A stretch of 37,655 nt of DNA, taken from an uncultured Erysipelotrichaceae bacterium. Its GTDB lineage: Bacteria > Bacillota_I > Bacilli_A > Erysipelotrichales > Erysipelotrichaceae. The position numbers and the translations under genes are program-made. Below the pieces are notes generated by a model. It was given only the letters and a program-made list of their open reading frames with translations. It did no database searches and was not told the origin of the DNA. Location of the stretch: contig CAKUWO010000010.1 in the NCBI GenBank assembly GCA_934699415.1, forward strand, positions 1 to 37,655. Reading direction: 5' to 3'. Position 1 is the first letter of the stretch. Each line of letters begins with the position of its first letter. This document shows positions 15,118-24,193 of this stretch, piece after piece.

Positions 15118-16473
15118 ATGCGAACATTAAATCTTGCTCAGGAAAGCGAAAAATCACTCGTTGCTCGTTTAGCCTTACCAGCAATGGCAGGACAGTTAGT
15201 AAATGTCCTTTATTCAATTGTTGACCGTGTTTATATTGGCCATTTACCAAGCGGAGGAGATATTGCACTAGGTGCAATTGGTATTGCTGCACCACTTATT
15301 ACATTACTCTCTTCTCCAGCATATCTTGTAGGTGTTGGTGGCGCTCCAATTATGATGATGAGACTTGGTGCAGGAAAAAAAGATGATGCTCAAAAGATAT
15401 TAAACAATGCCTTCATCATGCTATTGTTTTTTGGAATTATAATTCCTTTAATTTGCTTAGCTTTCTTAAAACAAATCTTACTTTTGATTGGTGCAACCCC
15501 ATCGGTTTTGCCACTAAGTGAAAGTTATATGCAGATTTATCTTATTGGTTCTGTATTTGCAATTATTGGTACTGGTTTAGCACAATTTATTACTGCTCAA
15601 GGCTTCTCGGATGTTTCAATGATTTCAATGTGTCTTGGCGCTTTTATTAATGTTGTATTAGATCCTATTTTTATTTTTAAATTCAATATGGGAATAAGAG
15701 GAGCAGCTATTGCAACAGCTATTGCTCAATGTGCATCATGCATTCTTAATCTCTTATTTATGTTTGGCACTCGTAGCCGTTTATCTATTAAGTTAGATAA
15801 GCCTGATTTTAATTGTATTGGCAAGATTGCTTTATATGGTTTCTCACCATTTCTAATCTATATGACTGATTCAATTGTTATTATCGCAATCAATTCCGCA
15901 TTAAAAAGAGCAGCTGGTATAAATGCTGATCAATGCATTAGTGCTTATACAATTTGTTGTTCATTAATTCAGCTTGTTACCATGCCTTTACTTGGTATTA
16001 GTGGTGGTACTGGTGGTTTATTATCATATAACTATGGTGCTGGTAATGCTGAAAGAGTTAAAAGAAGCGAAAAGATTATCTTTGTATGGGGTCTAGCTTT
16101 TACTTCTCTTTGCTTCTTATTATCAATATTCTTCTCTAGATTTATGTGCTCATTATTTACACCAGATGAAGCTTTAATTGATTTAGCTTCCCATTATCTT
16201 AAGATTTCTATTGCGCCAATTGTTTTATTAAGTACTCAATATGTCTTTGTTGATGGATTAACAGCTTTAGGGTTCCCAGTTCAAGCTTCACTTTTATCAT
16301 TCAATAGAAAATTAGTTATGATTGGTTCTACTTTTGTTCTTCCAGCTTTCTTTGGGCCTGTTGGTGCAGTTTATGCATCAGCACTTGGCGATATTTGTGG
16401 ACCAATTGTTTCAACCATTGTCTTCTTAATTATCTTCCCTAAGATTTTAAGAAAGTGTGAGAAAGCAGCATAA
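15118..16473 (+). CDS. MATE family multidrug/cation exporter
   Basis: A 451-residue inner-membrane antiporter with about twelve helices in two related halves. The N-terminal helix LALPAMAGQLVNVLYSIVDRVYIGHL, then GVGGAPIMMMRLGAGKKDDA and the second-half equivalent GGTGGLLSYNYGAGNAERV are typical of MATE exporters of the DinF/NorM-like branches common in Bacillota. The substrate is not predictable. It is a single-gene unit with its own promoter and a bidirectional terminator. A second, distant MATE gene lies at 33746. Confidence 0.9.
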   Translation: MRTLNLAQESEKSLVARLALPAMAGQLVNVLYSIVDRVYIGHLPSGGDIALGAIGIAAPLITLLSSPAYLVGVGGAPIMMMRLGAGKKDDAQKILNNAFIMLLFFGIIIPLICLAFLKQILLLIGATPSVLPLSESYMQIYLIGSVFAIIGTGLAQFITAQGFSDVSMISMCLGAFINVVLDPIFIFKFNMGIRGAAIATAIAQCASCILNLLFMFGTRSRLSIKLDKPDFNCIGKIALYGFSPFLIYMTDSIVIIAINSALKRAAGINADQCISAYTICCSLIQLVTMPLLGISGGTGGLLSYNYGAGNAERVKRSEKIIFVWGLAFTSLCFLLSIFFSRFMCSLFTPDEALIDLASHYLKISIAPIVLLSTQYVFVDGLTALGFPVQASLLSFNRKLVMIGSTFVLPAFFGPVGAVYASALGDICGPIVSTIVFLIIFPKILRKCEKAA

Positions 16474-16475
16474 TA

Positions 16476-16506
16476 AAATAAAGCCTCGTTACTCGAGGCT
16501 TTATTT
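16476..16506. terminator. Bidirectional terminator between MATE gene and mscL
   Basis: Thirteen-pair stem AAATAAAGCCTCG/CGAGGCTTTATTT (16476-16488 with 16494-16506, loop TTACT), T-rich on both 3' sides. Confidence 0.92.
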
Positions 16507-16947
16507 ATCTTTTGTTTCTTCTGTCTTTTCTTCACTTTCTTCTTTATTTTCTTTTAATAAATCTCTAATTTCTTCAAGAAGAACGATATCGGCAGCTTTC
16601 TTCTCTTCTTTCTTCTCTTCTTCCTTTTTAATTGAGAATTTATCTTCTTCAATCTTCTTTAAAGTATTAATGGCTTTAACAGTCATAAAGAGGAATAAAG
16701 AAATAACTAAGAAGTTAACAATAGCTTGAATGAAATTGCCATATGTAATTTGAACGCCAAGTATTGTTATAGATAAACTTGTAAAACTTGTACCGCCAAG
16801 TACAATCCCAACGATAGGCATAATTAAGTCATCAACTAATGATTTAACAATTGAAGTAAAAGAAGAACCCATAACCATACCAATAGCTAGATCAAGGACA
16901 CTGCCACGAGAGATAAAAGTTTTAAATTCTTGCCAAAATGATTTCAT
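16501..16947 (-). CDS. mscL: Large-conductance mechanosensitive channel
   Basis: A 148-residue membrane channel that opens under hypo-osmotic shock. The N-terminal FKTFISRGSVLDLAIGMVMG helix and DDLIMPIVGIVLGG end of TM1 are diagnostic; TM2 is NFLVISLFLFMTVKAIN. The C-terminal tail is long and strongly charged (KKEEEKKEEKK, then EESEEKTEETKDK), and it includes a LLEEIRDLL helix like the family's cytoplasmic bundle. ATG 16947 is chosen because GAGG lies 9 nt before it; ATG 16968 would add seven residues and overlap that site. Confidence 0.93.
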   Translation of the reverse strand: MKSFWQEFKTFISRGSVLDLAIGMVMGSSFTSIVKSLVDDLIMPIVGIVLGGTSFTSLSITILGVQITYGNFIQAIVNFLVISLFLFMTVKAINTLKKIEEDKFSIKKEEEKKEEKKAADIVLLEEIRDLLKENKEESEEKTEETKDK

Positions 16948-16982
16948 AATATTGTACCTCAAGGCCATTGTAGCACACGAAA

Positions 16983-17011
16983 TTGACGGATGAAGCTAAA
17001 AGATAGAAAAT
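16983..17011 (+). promoter_or_regulatory. Promoter adjacent to the malQ start
   Basis: TTGACG (16983-16988), exactly 17-nt spacer, GAAAAT (17006-17011), then 6 nt to ATG 17018. No ribosome site; leaderless geometry with a good -35. Confidence 0.5.
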
Positions 17012-17017
17012 AAAAAT

Positions 17018-18436
17018 ATGCGAGAGTCTGCTGTATTGATGCCTATATCTTCTCTTCCTTCTAATGGTCACATTGGAAGTTTTTCTCTTGCTGCCTATCG
17101 CTTTGCTGAACTTATTAAAAAAGCTGGTTTTTCTTGTTGGCAGATTTTACCTTTAAATCCTCTAGGATATGGTAATTCACCATATCAACCTTTATCATCT
17201 AATGCGATTGATGAAATTTATCTATCATTAGAAGAATTAAAAAATGATGGTCTAATTGATGATTATCCTAAATTTAATTCACCAACAGTTAATTATGATG
17301 CTGCTCGTAAGATGAAAAGAGAAGCTCTTCAAAAAGCATTTAAACGCTTTGAAGTTAATGATGAATATCGTAACTTTACAACTTTAGCCTGGGTTCAAGA
17401 ATATGCTATCTTCGTTACAATGCGTGAGCTAGAAGGGCATAAATGTTGGATATCATGGCGTAAAGAATTTATTGATTTTGGAATTAATCGGAATCCAGAT
17501 GTAATAAAACCTTATCTTCATATCATTGCTTATCATATCTTTGCCCAATATATTTTGCTTAAACAGTTTAAGAAACTTAAAGCTTATCTTTCAAAACTTA
17601 ATATTAAATTAATTGGCGATGTTCCATTTTATGTAGGACTTGATTCAAGCGATGTTTATTTTAACCGCCAATGTTTCTTGTTAGATGATAAGGGTAATCC
17701 TACAAAAGTAGCTGGAGTACCACCGGATTATTTTTCCAAAACAGGGCAAAGATGGGGCAATCCTATTTATGACTGGAATTATTTAAAAGCACATAATTAT
17801 CAATTTTTATTAGATCGATTAGCTTATAATAGTGAGCTCTATGATATTTTAAGGTTAGATCATTTTAGAGCTTATGATACTTATTATCAAATAGAAGCTA
17901 AAGAAGATACAGCTATTAATGGTGAATGGGTTATAAATGATGGTTATAATTTCTTTAATGAGCTTTATAGACAATATCCTTCGATTGAATTAATCGCTGA
18001 AGATTTAGGCGATATTAGAGAAGAAGTAAGAACATTAAGAGATTATTATCGCTTAGCGGGAATGCATGTCTTAGAATTTGAGATGTTTAAACCATCAATT
18101 AATAATGAAATTGTCTATATTGGTACTCATGATAATGAGTCTTTTATCGCATGGTATAAAACTCTTGATTCTGATACTAAAAATAGATTACATAAATTAT
18201 TTAAGATTTCTAATGAAAAAGATATTGTTGATCAATGCATCGATTATGCTCTTTCTTTAAAAGCGAAATTAGTTATCATATCGATTATTGATTTACTTAA
18301 AGAAAATAAAAGAATTAATACTCCAGGTACTACTTTTTCGCCCAATTGGGAATATCGGATAAAAGATTATCAATTATTAGAAAAAAGGCTTAAAAAGATA
18401 CGCCGGTTAAATCAGAAAAGAGGTCGTCATGGCTGA
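17018..18436 (+). CDS. malQ: 4-alpha-glucanotransferase (amylomaltase)
   Basis: A 472-residue GH77 enzyme that transfers glucan chains between maltodextrins. The N-terminus has PISSLPSNGHIGSF and WQILPLNPLGYGNSPYQ; IGDVPFYVGLDSSDV, AGVPPDYFSKTGQRWGNP, nucleophile block LRLDHFRAYD (usual Gly is Ala), acid/base ELIAEDLG and GTHDNES all appear in order. It lacks a Shine-Dalgarno. It overlaps the lacI-type regulator by 8 nt, so sugar-responsive control of this operon is plausible. No glycogen phosphorylase gene is nearby. Confidence 0.93.
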   Translation: MRESAVLMPISSLPSNGHIGSFSLAAYRFAELIKKAGFSCWQILPLNPLGYGNSPYQPLSSNAIDEIYLSLEELKNDGLIDDYPKFNSPTVNYDAARKMKREALQKAFKRFEVNDEYRNFTTLAWVQEYAIFVTMRELEGHKCWISWRKEFIDFGINRNPDVIKPYLHIIAYHIFAQYILLKQFKKLKAYLSKLNIKLIGDVPFYVGLDSSDVYFNRQCFLLDDKGNPTKVAGVPPDYFSKTGQRWGNPIYDWNYLKAHNYQFLLDRLAYNSELYDILRLDHFRAYDTYYQIEAKEDTAINGEWVINDGYNFFNELYRQYPSIELIAEDLGDIREEVRTLRDYYRLAGMHVLEFEMFKPSINNEIVYIGTHDNESFIAWYKTLDSDTKNRLHKLFKISNEKDIVDQCIDYALSLKAKLVIISIIDLLKENKRINTPGTTFSPNWEYRIKDYQLLEKRLKKIRRLNQKRGRHG

Positions 18437-19376
18437 TATTAAAGATGTTGCTGCAAAAGCTGGTGTATCAATTGGAACCGTATCAAAAGTTATTCGTGGA
18501 TATCCTTCAATCTCATTAAAGACTAGAGAAAAGGTTAAAGCTGCTATTAAAGAGCTTGATTATGTGCCTAACCCGATTGCTTTAAGTTATGCATCAACCA
18601 AAAGTAAAAGAGTATTAGTTTATATCTCTTCGCTTAATCCTGAAATTGAAGATAAAGAAAAAATCGGTTCTTTTTTAGAAGGTGTTTTTGCAATCAAAGA
18701 TGTGCACATTGATGTCTTATATGGTGATTATGTTTCAGGAGAAAAAGAAGAATTTGTTGCTCGTATTAAAGAATATAAACCACAGGCAATTATTGTCTTT
18801 AATATGCGCAAAGATGATGAAAAGCTACTATATTTAATGAGCTTACATCTTTACTATATGGTCTTTACTGATGCTTATTTTGAAGGTGATGATATTAGCT
18901 ATATTGGTATTGATTATACAAAAGCTCAAAGAGATGTTGCGGCTTTAATTGTTAGAAGAAAAGAGCGTATTCTTTATCTTACTGATGATAAAACAAGATA
19001 TGTAGCCGATTTAAAATTAGCAGGTATGATTAAATTAGCCGAAGAATATAAACTTGACTTGCAATCGCGTTATCTTGAAGCAGATGAAAAAGAAATTATC
19101 GAAGCTATCGAAAGAGAAGCCATTCCTTTTAAAAAGATCATTGCTGCTACTGATTATAAAGCGATTTCGGCATCCAATATTTTCAATAAGCGGAATGCGA
19201 TTAGTGGCTTCGGTGACTTATCTTTAGCTAAAACTGTTAAACGTAGCTTCTATACTGTTTATGTTGACTATAAGATGCTAGGTAGTGAATGTTTAAAAGA
19301 ATGTTTACGCTTAATTGATGGTGGCAAGAGTAAAGCAGCATATTTAGGTTATGAAGTAGTTAATACTTCAAAATAG
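18429..19376 (+). CDS. LacI-family transcriptional regulator
   Basis: A 315-residue repressor. The N-terminal helix-turn-helix and hinge (ADIKDVAAKAGVSIGTVSKV, then YVPNPIALSYAS) are classical; the rest is a periplasmic-binding-protein-like ligand domain, somewhat shorter and less conserved than in well-known members. GAGG precedes ATG 18429 inside the end of malQ. Position suggests a maltodextrin ligand, as for MalR, but this is inference from context only. I found no convincing LacI-type palindrome before malQ. Confidence 0.9.
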   Translation: MADIKDVAAKAGVSIGTVSKVIRGYPSISLKTREKVKAAIKELDYVPNPIALSYASTKSKRVLVYISSLNPEIEDKEKIGSFLEGVFAIKDVHIDVLYGDYVSGEKEEFVARIKEYKPQAIIVFNMRKDDEKLLYLMSLHLYYMVFTDAYFEGDDISYIGIDYTKAQRDVAALIVRRKERILYLTDDKTRYVADLKLAGMIKLAEEYKLDLQSRYLEADEKEIIEAIEREAIPFKKIIAATDYKAISASNIFNKRNAISGFGDLSLAKTVKRSFYTVYVDYKMLGSECLKECLRLIDGGKSKAAYLGYEVVNTSK

Positions 19377-19384
19377 GAGATTAT

Positions 19385-20008
19385 ATGAATTATGATGTCA
19401 TTCTTTTAGCTGGTGGTAAAGGTAAAAGATGTGGTTTATCACATAATAAGGTATTACATCCTTTAAAAGATGGCCATTCTATTCTTTATCATGCTTATAA
19501 GATATTTGAAGAGGATGAAGATTGCAAAAGAATAATCTTGGTTATAAGTAATGAAGATTTAAAAGAAATAGATTTTAGAAGTGATAAATTAGTTATCGCT
19601 CAAAATGGCAAAGAGAGAACCAATAGTGTCTATAACGGCTTAGTTAAAGCTCATGAAAAATATGTCTTAATTCACGATGGTGCTAGGCCATATTTATTAA
19701 AAGAAGATTTAGAAAAACTTAAATCAGCTTTAATTGAATATGGAGCAGCAATATTGGGCCATGCGGTTAAAGATACAATTAAGATTGTCGATAATGGCAT
19801 AATTAAAGAAACGCCAAGAAGAGAAAAGCTCTATATGGCTTTTACACCACAAGCTTTTATTAGGGAAGAATTGTTAGCTTGTTATAAGGAGCTTGATGGT
19901 GTTTATAGCGACGATGCATCCCTTATTGAAACTAAAAGAGATGTAAAACTAGTTGAGGGGTCTTTGACTAATATTAAAATTACATATCCTGAAGATTTAG
20001 ACGGCTAA
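19385..20008 (+). CDS. ispD: 2-C-methyl-D-erythritol 4-phosphate cytidylyltransferase
   Basis: A 207-residue nucleotidyltransferase of the MEP isoprenoid pathway, the step before IspE. Motifs: LLAGGKGKRCG (signature loop, with Cys where Met is usual), GKERTNSVYNGL, HDGARP, AVKDTIK, YSDDASLIE and IKITYPEDL. It is slightly short for the family (about 230). AGGAG precedes ATG 19385. It follows the lacI-type gene by 8 nt, in one operon with malQ although metabolically unrelated, and ends in a terminator. Confidence 0.93.
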   Translation: MNYDVILLAGGKGKRCGLSHNKVLHPLKDGHSILYHAYKIFEEDEDCKRIILVISNEDLKEIDFRSDKLVIAQNGKERTNSVYNGLVKAHEKYVLIHDGARPYLLKEDLEKLKSALIEYGAAILGHAVKDTIKIVDNGIIKETPRREKLYMAFTPQAFIREELLACYKELDGVYSDDASLIETKRDVKLVEGSLTNIKITYPEDLDG

Positions 20009-20024
20009 AGCTGTCTTTTCTTTT
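20000..20024 (+). terminator. Terminator overlapping the ispD stop codon
   Basis: Stem GACGGC/GCTGTC (20000-20005 with 20010-20015, one G-T pair) with the TAA stop in the loop, then TTTTCTTTT. Confidence 0.78.
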
Positions 20025-20049
20025 AGGATTTTTATAATTTTTAAACAAT

Positions 20050-20055
20050 TATAAA
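20050..20055 (+). promoter_or_regulatory. Possible -10 adjacent to the comFA start
   Basis: TATAAA ends 5 nt before ATG 20061; another TATAAT lies at 20033-20038. No ribosome site before the ATG. Weakest member of the leaderless set. Confidence 0.35.
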
Positions 20056-20060
20056 GATGA

Positions 20061-21227
20061 ATGGAATGTATAAGATGTGGAAATAAAGATCCTTCATTAT
20101 TCTATAAAACACAAAGAGGCTATTATTGCCGTTGCTGCATTCGTTTTAGTCGTTTATTGATCGAAGAAGATGAAGAACCGTTTAATTATAAACTTAGCAA
20201 TAAAGAGGTTAATTTAAAGCTTAAATATGAGCTTACAAAGTATCAAAAAGAAGCAGCTAATAAAACCTTAGATTTATTAAAGAAGGGACAGGATACCGTT
20301 TTATATTGTGTTACAGGAGCTGGTAAAACAGAAATCGCATCAATTGCAATTAATGATTTTCTAAAGCGCAACAAGAAAGTGTGTTATGCAATTCCAAGAA
20401 GAGAAGTAGTAATTGAATTAGAAGAGCGTTTTAGAAGAATGTTTAAAGAAATTGATATTGTAGCAGTATATGGCGGACATCACCAGAAACTGGTTGCTGA
20501 TTTAGTATTATGCACAACCCATCAACTATATCGTTATCCTAAAACATTCGATTTATTAGTAATAGACGAAGCTGATGCTTACCCTTTAAAAGGAGATCAA
20601 GTGCTTATAAATATCACCAAACATGCTGCTAAAGGAGTAATTCTATATTCAACTGCAACATTAGATGATGAATTAAAAGAAAAGATTGCCAATAAAGAGC
20701 TGCAAAAAGTATTTTTACCTTTAAGACCACATCTTAAACCACTTATTGAGCCTAAGTTGATATATGAGCCTTATTTAGTCATGCTGTTACATGCATATAA
20801 AATAATTAAAAGGCAAAATAATCCTTTAATTATTTTTGTACCTCGTAAAAAAGATGCTGAAAGATTATATAAGTTGTATAAGAATTTCTTTGATATTACA
20901 TATGCTTATTCTGATTTAAAAGAAAGAGAAATAAATATTGAATTGTTTAAAAGTGGTCAAAAGAGAGTAATCATAGCTACTTCTTTACTTGAAAGAGGGA
21001 TCACGGTAAATGATACTGATGTACTCATTTTAGTTATTGTTGACAATATTTTTGATGAATCTTCTTTAATCCAAATGTGTGGTAGAGCAGGGCGTAACTT
21101 TCATAATCCCAAAGGCCAAGTAACTATTATTAGTAATTTTATAAATATTAAAGCTTATAGATGTTTTAAAAGCATAAGGGAGGCTAATCTTGAAGCGCTG
21201 TCTATATTGTCAAAAACCACTAGTTGA
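20061..21227 (+). CDS. comFA: ComFA-like competence helicase
   Basis: A 388-residue DEAD-box ATPase thought to drive single-stranded DNA through the membrane during natural transformation. A four-cysteine zinc element opens the protein (CIRCG, later CRCC); the helicase core has Walker A TGAGKTE, Walker B IDEADAYP, STAT (motif III) and a C-terminal half ending MCGRAGR (motif VI). Bacillus ComFA is longer (about 460). It overlaps comFC by 38 nt. The ispD terminator separates it from the upstream operon, so it has its own promoter. Confidence 0.9.
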   Translation: MECIRCGNKDPSLFYKTQRGYYCRCCIRFSRLLIEEDEEPFNYKLSNKEVNLKLKYELTKYQKEAANKTLDLLKKGQDTVLYCVTGAGKTEIASIAINDFLKRNKKVCYAIPRREVVIELEERFRRMFKEIDIVAVYGGHHQKLVADLVLCTTHQLYRYPKTFDLLVIDEADAYPLKGDQVLINITKHAAKGVILYSTATLDDELKEKIANKELQKVFLPLRPHLKPLIEPKLIYEPYLVMLLHAYKIIKRQNNPLIIFVPRKKDAERLYKLYKNFFDITYAYSDLKEREINIELFKSGQKRVIIATSLLERGITVNDTDVLILVIVDNIFDESSLIQMCGRAGRNFHNPKGQVTIISNFINIKAYRCFKSIREANLEALSILSKTTS

Positions 21228-21792
21228 AGAAAATATCATTAGTTTATTTTTAAGTGAGGACGAATTGTGTCTTAATTGTCGCAAAGAAATGAAAGGCAAA
21301 CTGCGAAAAAATAAATATTTAGATTATAAAATAATATCCTTTTATCAATACGATGATGAATCTTTATTTAAAAGCATGCTTATCCAATATAAAGAAGCCT
21401 TTGATGAAGCGTTATATCCTATCTTTTTAAAGCCTTATGAAAACTATCTTAATCTTTTATATCATGACTATTATTTAGTATTAATCCCATCAACCAGAGA
21501 AAAAGAAAGAAAAAGGGGCTTTAATCATTTAAATTTAATAACAAGCAATTTAAAACTAAAAAGTAAAACAATTGGCATGAAAGAAGAATTAAGTCAAAGA
21601 GGTAAAAATGCTAAAGAAAGGGAAAAGATGATTGATAATTATTATCCGATATCTAAATTTAAACCTAGTGATAAGATTTTATTATTTGATGATGTTTTAA
21701 CGACAGGTTCTTCCTTACAAGGGGCAATTAAATGTTTAAAACCTTTAGTTAAAGAAATTGTGATTGTAACATTATCTTTAAAAAACCAGTAA
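21190..21792 (+). CDS. comFC: ComFC-like phosphoribosyltransferase-fold competence protein
   Basis: A 200-residue partner of ComFA in DNA uptake. The N-terminal zinc ribbon has CLYC and CLNC; the C-terminal PRT-like domain carries ERKRGFNHL and the PRPP-loop ILLFDDVLTTGSSL. The start is TTG 21190, preceded by GGGAGG with 6-nt spacing, inside comFA; no ATG fits the family N-terminus. Coupled translation from comFA is likely. Confidence 0.9.
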   Translation: MKRCLYCQKPLVEENIISLFLSEDELCLNCRKEMKGKLRKNKYLDYKIISFYQYDDESLFKSMLIQYKEAFDEALYPIFLKPYENYLNLLYHDYYLVLIPSTREKERKRGFNHLNLITSNLKLKSKTIGMKEELSQRGKNAKEREKMIDNYYPISKFKPSDKILLFDDVLTTGSSLQGAIKCLKPLVKEIVIVTLSLKNQ

Positions 21793-21814
21793 ATATCGTG
21801 AGTTTTGATAGCTA

Positions 21815-21823
21815 TGTTATAAT
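21815..21823 (+). promoter_or_regulatory. Extended -10 promoter of secA
   Basis: TG-T-TATAAT 27 nt before the secA ATG; no clear -35, as usual for extended -10 promoters. Confidence 0.7.
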
Positions 21824-21849
21824 GATTAAAGTGCTTTGGAGGCAATGAT

Positions 21850-24192
21850 ATGGGATTTTTAGACAAATTATTCAATACTGAAGTAAAAGAATTGAATGCT
21901 ATTGAAAAAGCTGTTAAGCCAACTGAAGGCTATGCCGAAACAATGGCTCAAATGACCGATGAACAATTACGTGCTAAAACTGATGAATTTAAGTCACGTT
22001 TAAAAAATGGTGAAACTTTAGATGACATTTTATGTGAAGCTTTCGCAACTGTAAGAGAAGCAGCAAAGAGAGCAATTGGTGAATATCCATACTTTGTACA
22101 GCTTGAAGGTGCATATGTTATGCATCGTGGCGATATTGCTGAAATGAAGACTGGTGAAGGCAAAACCCTTACATCAGTTATGGCAGTTTATCTTAATGCC
22201 CTTGAAGGAAAAGGCGTACACGTTGTAACGGTCAATGAATATCTTTCGTCACGTGATGCTGAATGGATGGGAAGAATCTATAAATTCTTAGGCTTAACTG
22301 TTGGTTTAAATCTTCATGGATTAACACCAGCTGAAAAAAGAAAAGCTTATGAATGTGATATTACTTATACCACTAACTCAGAATTGGGTTTCGATTATCT
22401 AAGAGACAATATGGTGACTCGTATTGAGGATCGTGTTTTAAGACCTTTAAACTTCGCCTTGATTGATGAAGTTGACTCCATTCTAATCGATGAATCACGT
22501 ACACCATTAATTATTTCTGGTGGTGAAAAACAAACTGCCGGTCAATATATTAAAGCTGATTCATTTGTTAAACACTTAAATGAAGAAGATGATTATGTTA
22601 TTGATATTAAAACACGCGCTATTCAATTAACCGAACAAGGTGTAGCTAAAGCTGAAAAGAAATTTGGAGTTAATAACCTTTTTGATATTGAAAACGCTGC
22701 TTTAGTTCATTATATTCAACAAGCTTTAAAAGCTAATTACATTATGCATCGTGATGTTGAATATGTTGTAGAAGGAAATGAAGTAATTATTGTTGACCAA
22801 AATACTGGTCGTAAAATGCCAGGAAGAGAATATTCTGATGGTTTACATCAAGCAATTCAAGCGAAAGAAAATGTTGCCATTCACCAAGAAACAATCACCA
22901 TGGCTACAATTACTTATCAGAACTTCTTCCGTCTTTATAAAAAATTAGCTGGTATGACAGGTACTGCTAAAACTGAAGAAGAAGAATTCTTATCAATCTA
23001 TAATATGCGCGTTACTGTTATTCCTACTAATAGACCAGTCGCAAGAGTTGATTTACCAGACCTTGTTTTTGGTACTAAAAGAGCTAAATATGAAGCTTTA
23101 GTAAATAAAGTGTGTGAATTAAATGAAAAAGGACAACCAGTACTTGTAGGTACAATTGCAGTTGAGACATCAGAAATCATCTCTAAAATGCTTAAACAAC
23201 GTCATATAAAACACGAAGTATTAAATGCGAAAAACCATGCAAGAGAAGCTGAAATTATCGCTAATGCCGGACAAGTTAAAGCTGTAACTATTGCTACTAA
23301 TATGGCTGGTCGCGGTACTGATATTAAATTAAGTGATGAATCAAAAGCTCTTGGAGGACTAGCAGTTTTAGGCTCAGAGCGTCATGAATCTAGACGTATC
23401 GATAACCAATTACGTGGACGAAGCGGTAGACAAGGGGATCCAGGTTATTCACAATTCTATGTATCTCTTGAAGATGATTTAATGGTTCGTTTCGGAACTG
23501 AGCGTGTTCAAGCTTTATTTAAACAGATGGGTGATGAAGCTATTGAGAATAAATTAATCACTAAATCAATTTCATCAGCACAAAAAAGAGTTGAAGGTAT
23601 GAACTTTGATAGTCGTAAGACTTTACTCGATTTTGATAATGTTATGGCACAGCAAAGAGAAACAATGTATGAACAACGCAACTTTATCTTAGAAAATGAT
23701 GATGTTCATGAAGTTGTTAAAACAATGTTTGATCGTGTATATAAGAGTGCTGTTGATGATTATGTAAGCCATGATGGTAAAAAGGAAGTATTAGACCTTG
23801 AAGGTTTATTGAAATATTTAAAAGAATTCAATCTCAATACTCCTCTTACCATTGATGATTTAAAAGATAAGAAAGCTGATGAAGTTAGCAAGATGTTATC
23901 GGACAAAGCTTGGTCAGTTTATGAAGAAAAGATTGAGCCTTTAAGAAATTCTATTTTGCCTAAAGAAAAAGAAGCTGTTTTACGCCTCTTTGACCGTGCT
24001 TGGGTGAATCAGATTGATATTATGGCTAAATTAAGAGAAGGTATTCATTTACGTTCTTATGCTCAAGATAATCCTTTACAAGCTTATGTTAATGAAGGAT
24101 ATGAATTATTTGAGAATATGATGAATACTATTAGCCGTGATGTTGTAACATTCTGCAATAATGTAAGAATTGTTGTTGTAAAGGAGAAATAA
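21850..24192 (+). CDS. secA: Preprotein translocase ATPase SecA
   Basis: A 780-residue motor that pushes secreted proteins through SecYEG. Visible: Walker A MKTGEGKTLTS, Walker B region DEVDSILIDESRTPLIISG, YIMHRDVEYVVEG, ATNMAGRGTDI and GRSGRQGDPGYSQFY. TTTGGAGG precedes ATG 21850. The protein ends shortly after the helical scaffold, without the C-terminal linker and CPCGSGKKYK-type zinc tail that Bacillus and Escherichia SecA carry; some SecA proteins naturally lack it. prfB follows after 1 nt, the classical secA-prfB pair. Confidence 0.97.
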   Translation: MGFLDKLFNTEVKELNAIEKAVKPTEGYAETMAQMTDEQLRAKTDEFKSRLKNGETLDDILCEAFATVREAAKRAIGEYPYFVQLEGAYVMHRGDIAEMKTGEGKTLTSVMAVYLNALEGKGVHVVTVNEYLSSRDAEWMGRIYKFLGLTVGLNLHGLTPAEKRKAYECDITYTTNSELGFDYLRDNMVTRIEDRVLRPLNFALIDEVDSILIDESRTPLIISGGEKQTAGQYIKADSFVKHLNEEDDYVIDIKTRAIQLTEQGVAKAEKKFGVNNLFDIENAALVHYIQQALKANYIMHRDVEYVVEGNEVIIVDQNTGRKMPGREYSDGLHQAIQAKENVAIHQETITMATITYQNFFRLYKKLAGMTGTAKTEEEEFLSIYNMRVTVIPTNRPVARVDLPDLVFGTKRAKYEALVNKVCELNEKGQPVLVGTIAVETSEIISKMLKQRHIKHEVLNAKNHAREAEIIANAGQVKAVTIATNMAGRGTDIKLSDESKALGGLAVLGSERHESRRIDNQLRGRSGRQGDPGYSQFYVSLEDDLMVRFGTERVQALFKQMGDEAIENKLITKSISSAQKRVEGMNFDSRKTLLDFDNVMAQQRETMYEQRNFILENDDVHEVVKTMFDRVYKSAVDDYVSHDGKKEVLDLEGLLKYLKEFNLNTPLTIDDLKDKKADEVSKMLSDKAWSVYEEKIEPLRNSILPKEKEAVLRLFDRAWVNQIDIMAKLREGIHLRSYAQDNPLQAYVNEGYELFENMMNTISRDVVTFCNNVRIVVVKEK

Positions 24193-24193
24193 G

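Noticed and set aside
18100..18260. Plus-strand 60-codon frame inside malQ
   Set aside because: Out-of-frame shadow of the conserved GH77 region with no start signal.
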